The notes beneath the pieces are model-generated. The model saw nothing but the letters and a program-made list of their open reading frames with translations, did not search any database and was not told the DNA's origin. A stretch of 46,051 nt of DNA from Candidatus Gastranaerophilales bacterium (GTDB lineage Bacteria; Cyanobacteriota; Vampirovibrionia; Gastranaerophilales; Gastranaerophilaceae): assembly GCA_944322555.1 (NCBI GenBank), contig CALUPJ010000044.1, forward strand, positions 1 through 46,051. Direction: 5' to 3'. The position numbers and the translations under genes were made by a program. Numbering within the stretch: position 1 is the first letter of the stretch; each line of letters starts with the position of its first letter. Positions 42,116 through 46,051 of the stretch are shown in pieces.

Positions 42116-42969
42116 TATTCCCCTCCGAGACAAATATTATCAATTAACCTTACGCCCTCAACCCTGCACGCAATAAATACACGCGAATTGTCATCAGCTT
42201 TTTCTTTTTCTTCAAGAGTATCTTTATCAAAAATTTCAAGATATTCCAAATCATGTTTATCTGTCAAAAATCCGTAAGCTGTCTCTTTCAAAACACCAAT
42301 ATCCGTTATGCCTTTACGATAACAAGCTTTTATATTTTTAAGAATTTTGCTTAAAACAAGCGCATCTTCTCTGCCTTCATCCGACAAATATTTATTTCTT
42401 GAACTCAGTGCAAGTCCTGATTCTTCTCTCACAATCGGACATTCAACAATTTCAACCGGAACATTCAAATCTCTAACCATTTTTTTTATTATAACCGCTT
42501 GCTGGGCATCTTTTTGTCCAAAAAATCCAAAATCCGGCTGTACAATATTAAACAGTTTCAGAACAACTGTGCAAACACCGTCAAAATGTCCTGTTCTTGA
42601 TTTTCCGCAAAGTTTATTCACATAGAAAAACGGCGGACAAACGTATGTTAAATTATCATTGGAAAGCCTCTGACCCTTACCGTACATAACTTCGGGAGAC
42701 GGTGCAAAAACAATATCAACACCCGCTTGAGTACATAATTCATAATCTTTATCCAATGTCCGCGGATACTGATTATAATCCTCCGAAGGCCCGAACTGTA
42801 TCGGATTTACGAATACAGACACAACTACTTTGTCACAGCTCTCTTTGGCTTTTTTAATCAGGCTTAAATGTCCCTGATGCAAAGCCCCCATTGTCGGTAC
42901 CAAGCCGACTTTCAAACCTTTCCATTCTCTCCTTATTTTCCTTAGTTCTTCTATTTCGTGGAGCAGCAT
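42115..42969 (-). CDS. panC: Pantothenate synthetase
   Basis: 284 aa. Joins pantoate and beta-alanine using ATP. Motifs: VPTMGALHQGHLSLI (the HxGH family signature), VSVFVNPIQFGPSEDYNQYPR, GFFGQKDAQQAV, SGLALSSRNKYL. Overlaps the panB gene by 19 bp; the downstream membrane protein overlaps its stop. Confidence 0.95.
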   Translation of the reverse strand: MLLHEIEELRKIRREWKGLKVGLVPTMGALHQGHLSLIKKAKESCDKVVVSVFVNPIQFGPSEDYNQYPRTLDKDYELCTQAGVDIVFAPSPEVMYGKGQRLSNDNLTYVCPPFFYVNKLCGKSRTGHFDGVCTVVLKLFNIVQPDFGFFGQKDAQQAVIIKKMVRDLNVPVEIVECPIVREESGLALSSRNKYLSDEGREDALVLSKILKNIKACYRKGITDIGVLKETAYGFLTDKHDLEYLEIFDKDTLEEKEKADDNSRVFIACRVEGVRLIDNICLGGE

Positions 42970-43787
42970 AATTTTTCACTCTCTTTCTTATCCAATTCAA
43001 AAGATTCTTTTTCCGAAGGAAAAATCTCATCTTTAACTTCTTTTATATACTTTTCGGCAGCACTAAGAACCGTATGATGAATATCGGCGTATTTTTTTAC
43101 AAACTTCGGCGTAAAATCGGTAAATTTCCCGAGAATATCATCAATTACGACAATTTGTCCCGAACAATGTATTCCTGCACCTATTCCTATCGTCGGGATA
43201 TTGAGATTTTCGGTAATGTATTTGGCACTCTCGGCCGGCATTAACTCAAGTACAACCGCAAAACAGCCTGCTTCTTCCAATTTTTTTGCACTCATAAGTA
43301 TTTCTTCCGTTTTTTCGGAAGTTTTACCCTGAATTTTGTGCCCGCCTATCGTATTCATTAACTGTGGAGTGAAACCAAGATGTCCCAATACAGGAATACC
43401 GGATTCCGTACATCTTTTTACAAGCTTTAATATATGCTCATTACATCCTTCCAGTTTAACACCTGATGCACCTGCCTTTATCATCTTTGAAGCATTTTCC
43501 AAACCTTGTTCTATCGAAAGATTATAACTCATAAAAGGCATATCGCCTATGATAAATGAGTTTTTAGCACCTTTTGCAACCGCTTTTACAAAAATAAGCA
43601 TTTCGTCAATCGTAATATTATAAGTATTTTCGTATCCCAGAGCTACCATTGCCAGAGAATCTCCGACAAGAATACCGTCAATCCCGGCTTCTTCCAGAAC
43701 CTGTGCGGTTGAATAATCATACGCGGTAAGCATAGTTATTTTTTCGTTATTGTCTTTTAATTTTTGAAACGTATTTACTGTTTTCAT
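42951..43787 (-). CDS. panB: Ketopantoate hydroxymethyltransferase
   Basis: 278 aa TIM barrel. Converts ketoisovalerate to ketopantoate with methylene-THF. Motifs: MLTAYDYSTAQVLEEAGIDG, LVGDSLAMVALGYENT, GGHKIQGKT, PTIGIGAGIHCSGQIVV. Overlaps panC by 19 bp and is 2 nt from yvcK, so the three are one operon. panD and panE are not seen. Confidence 0.95.
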   Translation of the reverse strand: MKTVNTFQKLKDNNEKITMLTAYDYSTAQVLEEAGIDGILVGDSLAMVALGYENTYNITIDEMLIFVKAVAKGAKNSFIIGDMPFMSYNLSIEQGLENASKMIKAGASGVKLEGCNEHILKLVKRCTESGIPVLGHLGFTPQLMNTIGGHKIQGKTSEKTEEILMSAKKLEEAGCFAVVLELMPAESAKYITENLNIPTIGIGAGIHCSGQIVVIDDILGKFTDFTPKFVKKYADIHHTVLSAAEKYIKEVKDEIFPSEKESFELDKKESEKLCCSTK

Positions 43788-43789
43788 AT

Positions 43790-45100
43790 TTATCTTTTAA
43801 CGGCCCGTCTGTACCAATAATATACTGCTCTTGCAACTCTGCGGGAACTATGTCTTACAAGCCCCTGTTTATTTTCCTGAATTAATTTTTGAGAAACAAC
43901 TTCTATACCTATAGGTGCAATATTTTCCATATCAAGCCTTACGGGAATTGAACCGCTTTTTGCATAACCTTCCGAAATATTATCGGGCAAAACATCATTA
44001 ACCAGAACCGCATCAATAATTTTTCTGCCGTTCGCATGTGTTATCAATGCATTAACATGGCTTGCAACCGAATAATTATCAGTTTCACCGGGTTGTGTCA
44101 TTATATTGCATACATAAATCTTTTTGGCATGTGATTTATCTATGGCATCTGCTATACCGTTTACAAGAAGATTAGGAATTACACTTGTATACAAACTTCC
44201 CGGGCCAAGTATAATTAAATCGGCCTCTTTTATAGCCGTTATTGCTTCCGGTAAAGCTTTGCAATGCTCGGGTTCAGTAAAAAGACATTTAATTTTTCCG
44301 TGCGCTTCGGGTATATTTGATTCTCCGTGTATAATTCTTCCGTCCTCAAAAACAGCCGCCAGCTTCATATCATCCAATGTTGCCGGAAGGACAACACCGC
44401 GGATATTTAAAACATTTGACGATTCTTTTACAGCTCTTACCATATCACCAGTAATAGAGCATAATGCCGTCAAAAACAGATTACCGAAACTGTGCCCTTC
44501 AAGTCCTTCTCCGTTTTTAAAACGATATTGAAAAAGTTCCGTTATTAAATCTTCATCATCAGCCAGAGCCGCAATACAGTTTCTTATATCGCCGGGAGGA
44601 AGAATTCCCATTTCTTCACGCAATCTGCCCGAGCTTCCGCCGTCATCGCCAACGGTTACTATTGCAGTTATATTATTTGTGTATTTTTTTATACCGCGAA
44701 GAAGCATCGAAAGCCCTGTTCCGCCCCCGATAGCAACAATTTTGGCTCCTTTATTGAGTTTTCTTCTTCTATATAATTTTTCCAGTATAGAATTATTTCC
44801 TTTACGGGAATCCATATCCATTATAGAAAGAGTGGTTTTCTGCCAGCCTTTAAAAAAGATTACGGAACCGACAAGAATAAATACTGCCGCCAAAAAATTA
44901 GACGGAAGAACTAAGGCCGCTTTTCTGATAAGTTCCAGCGTAAGATAGATAGGACGAACATTGGCAAGCACCATAAAGCCGAGAACAATCATTATTGAAC
45001 CCAGAAAGATTAGGAAAAACCATCTTTTTACTTCCAGACCCGGAATAAGCCAGCCGACATCTTTTGTTACTTTAACATTATTTTTAAAATTAAAAGCCAT
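43790..45100 (-). CDS. yvcK: Gluconeogenesis factor YvcK/GlmR (CofD-like)
   Basis: 436 aa. Core: KIVAIGGGTGLSMLLRGIKK, IVTVGDDGGSSGRLREE, PPGDIRNCIAAL, then GHSFGNLFL and LILGPGSLYTSV. Binds UDP-sugars and helps switch carbon flow toward cell-wall precursors. Differs from the plain Bacillus form by two N-terminal membrane helices (about 29-48 and 71-86). Starts 3 nt after the pxpA stop. Confidence 0.92.
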   Translation of the reverse strand: MAFNFKNNVKVTKDVGWLIPGLEVKRWFFLIFLGSIMIVLGFMVLANVRPIYLTLELIRKAALVLPSNFLAAVFILVGSVIFFKGWQKTTLSIMDMDSRKGNNSILEKLYRRRKLNKGAKIVAIGGGTGLSMLLRGIKKYTNNITAIVTVGDDGGSSGRLREEMGILPPGDIRNCIAALADDEDLITELFQYRFKNGEGLEGHSFGNLFLTALCSITGDMVRAVKESSNVLNIRGVVLPATLDDMKLAAVFEDGRIIHGESNIPEAHGKIKCLFTEPEHCKALPEAITAIKEADLIILGPGSLYTSVIPNLLVNGIADAIDKSHAKKIYVCNIMTQPGETDNYSVASHVNALITHANGRKIIDAVLVNDVLPDNISEGYAKSGSIPVRLDMENIAPIGIEVVSQKLIQENKQGLVRHSSRRVARAVYYWYRRAVKR

Positions 45101-45103
45101 AAT

Positions 45104-45898
45104 TTAGTCCACCCAGCCTGAACTCTTTGCATTGATATAGTTAACGGGAGCTGGAGTTATGTAATTTCTCGCCTGTCTTATCAAATCAATTGAGTTCTGG
45201 TATTTATTTGAAAAATGAATAGTGTTTACTTCCGTAAAGCTCATTCCGCCAAGATTGTTACGGATTTGAGAAGTATGCAGAAGATGTTGAAAACGTTTTA
45301 TTAATTCGTAATTATTCGTATTATCAGGAACGGAATAATCAATTGTTAAATCAGGATTATAAGTCTTTTCAAGATTAATTTCCTGAGCTGTTTGTATATT
45401 AATATAATCGCCGACTTTAGAAGTTATATCGCCGGCAGGAGCATAATATACAAGCCATTCCGAGCATTTTTTAACTGCTTTGGCAATTGCACAGGAGAAT
45501 TGAAAATCTTCTCCTGCAAGTTTATACATAGCCCCGTGAGGTCTTACATGTTCAATACTAAGCCCGTAAGCTTTTGCGAAAGACATCATTGCACCAACCT
45601 GGTAAACTACCAGCGCTTCCAGTTCATCTTCTTTTAATTCTACGGGTCTGTAGCCAAAGCCCTGTATATCGTTAAATCCTATATGTGCACCTATTGCAAC
45701 ATTTTTTTCTTTTGCTTTTAGCATTGCATCTTTGATTGTTACCGGATCTCCGGCGTGAAAACCGCAGGAAATATTGACAGAGCTTACATAATCCAAAAGC
45801 TCATATTCCCTTACATTTTTGTATACTCCGTAGGCTTGCGCCAAATCACAATTAAAATCGATATTTTTAACAGATTTTTTTTCTAATGTTTCCTGCAT
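45104..45898 (-). CDS. pxpA: 5-Oxoprolinase subunit A (LamB/YcsF family)
   Basis: 264 aa from ATG 45898 (GGGGGA lies 6-10 nt upstream). An in-frame ATG at 45919 would add seven residues, but a TATAAT ends only 2 nt before it, so mRNA would probably start inside it. Family motifs: DFNCDLAQAYGVY (typical: DLNCDLGE), SSVNISCGFHAGDP, IGAHIGFND, HVRPHGAMYK. PxpA works with PxpBC to hydrolyse 5-oxoproline; pxpB and pxpC are not in the window. Heads the long run that ends at secF. Confidence 0.9.
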   Translation of the reverse strand: MQETLEKKSVKNIDFNCDLAQAYGVYKNVREYELLDYVSSVNISCGFHAGDPVTIKDAMLKAKEKNVAIGAHIGFNDIQGFGYRPVELKEDELEALVVYQVGAMMSFAKAYGLSIEHVRPHGAMYKLAGEDFQFSCAIAKAVKKCSEWLVYYAPAGDITSKVGDYINIQTAQEINLEKTYNPDLTIDYSVPDNTNNYELIKRFQHLLHTSQIRNNLGGMSFTEVNTIHFSNKYQNSIDLIRQARNYITPAPVNYINAKSSGWVD

Positions 45899-45921
45899 TC
45901 TTTTCCCCCGTTTATACATAA

Positions 45922-45927
45922 ATTATA
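45922..45927 (-). promoter_or_regulatory. -10 box for the pxpA operon
   Basis: Reverse-strand TATAAT, 2 nt before an in-frame ATG (45919) and 23 nt before the ATG with a ribosome site (45898). Decides the start of pxpA and is the likely main promoter of the 8-kb operon. Confidence 0.5.
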
Positions 45928-46000
45928 CAACCAAAAGAATATTTTGCTACGGGATTTTACTATTATTTTACAATTTGAGGAAATTTGCGGACTTATAAAT

Positions 46001-46036
46001 AAAAAAATTGTCAGATACAAATTTTATATCTGGCAA
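46001..46036 (-). terminator. Terminator of a reverse-strand gene beyond the right edge
   Basis: TTGTCAGATA (46008-46017) and TATCTGGCAA (46027-46036) form a 10-bp stem with one G-U pair and a 9-nt loop. On the reverse strand it is followed by a run of seven T (forward A7 at 46001-46007). So it probably ends a gene outside the window. Confidence 0.65.
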
Positions 46037-46051
46037 AATTCTAATGTAACA

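Noticed and set aside
44124..44531. 135-aa forward open frame opposite yvcK
   Set aside because: Antisense to a well-conserved gene; no ribosome site or family features.

Overview
The window is about 46 kb of AT-rich (roughly 36-38% GC by eye), gene-dense bacterial chromosome with nearly all genes intact. Likely source: a non-photosynthetic relative of Cyanobacteria (Melainabacteria / Gastranaerophilales-like). This is an inference from gene content, not a search result: a diderm-type SLH porin-like protein, flagellar genes, a DAP pathway, a large share of unrecognised proteins, and several proteins sharing a short N-terminal motif. No rRNA, CRISPR array, prophage or insertion sequence was found. 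There is one tRNA gene (Phe).

Layout. 1-5.1 kb: tail of an unknown gene, a glyoxalase II-like hydrolase, a TIGR04076-type small protein, a stand-alone fusA, and a reverse-strand TIM-barrel glycosidase-like gene. 5.2-13.1 kb: a GH77 4-alpha-glucanotransferase, dapF, hisS, an unknown 263-aa protein, a secreted three-SLH-domain protein, and a second GH77 protein with a C-terminal membrane anchor. 13.1-19.9 kb: ACT protein, TPR protein, a LuxR-type response regulator behind a structured leader, accD-accA, a predicted papain-like cysteine protease, prmA and a TspO-like protein. 20-24.6 kb: ftsZ, recA and a coiled-coil HTH protein (reverse), then glnA (forward).

24.7-30.1 kb is all reverse strand: a zinc-peptidase-like gene broken by a nonsense codon and a frameshift, tRNA-Phe with a duplicated promoter/5' end, infC with an ATC start codon, an unusual regulator made of four tandem winged-helix domains, HU, and a flaG-fliS-fliT-like cluster with a 16-base A tract. 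30.2-36.3 kb: an MshEN-like protein, an asparaginase II, XerC/D, then a tight operon (small protein, engB, two WYL-type regulators, coaX). 36.4-46 kb is all reverse: a repeat protein with an HNH-like C-terminus, then a long run pxpA - yvcK/glmR - panB - panC - membrane protein - dapA - secD - secF.

How the genes fit together. Pantothenate/CoA supply is represented by panB, panC and coaX; lysine/peptidoglycan precursors by dapA and dapF; envelope and division by ftsZ, yvcK, secDF and the SLH protein; fatty-acid initiation by accDA; alpha-glucan metabolism by two GH77 enzymes and one amylase-like protein; nitrogen by glnA. The most interesting signals are (1) a short N-terminal motif of the form [KR]-(A)-D-[TM]-V-x-F shared by unrelated proteins that lack a classical signal peptide, (2) the four-winged-helix regulator, (3) the rearranged tRNA-Phe promoter, (4) the A16 tract in a flagellar chaperone-like gene, (5) repeated -10 boxes exactly 6 nt before start codons, suggesting leaderless mRNAs, and (6) several unrecognised effector- or protease-like proteins.
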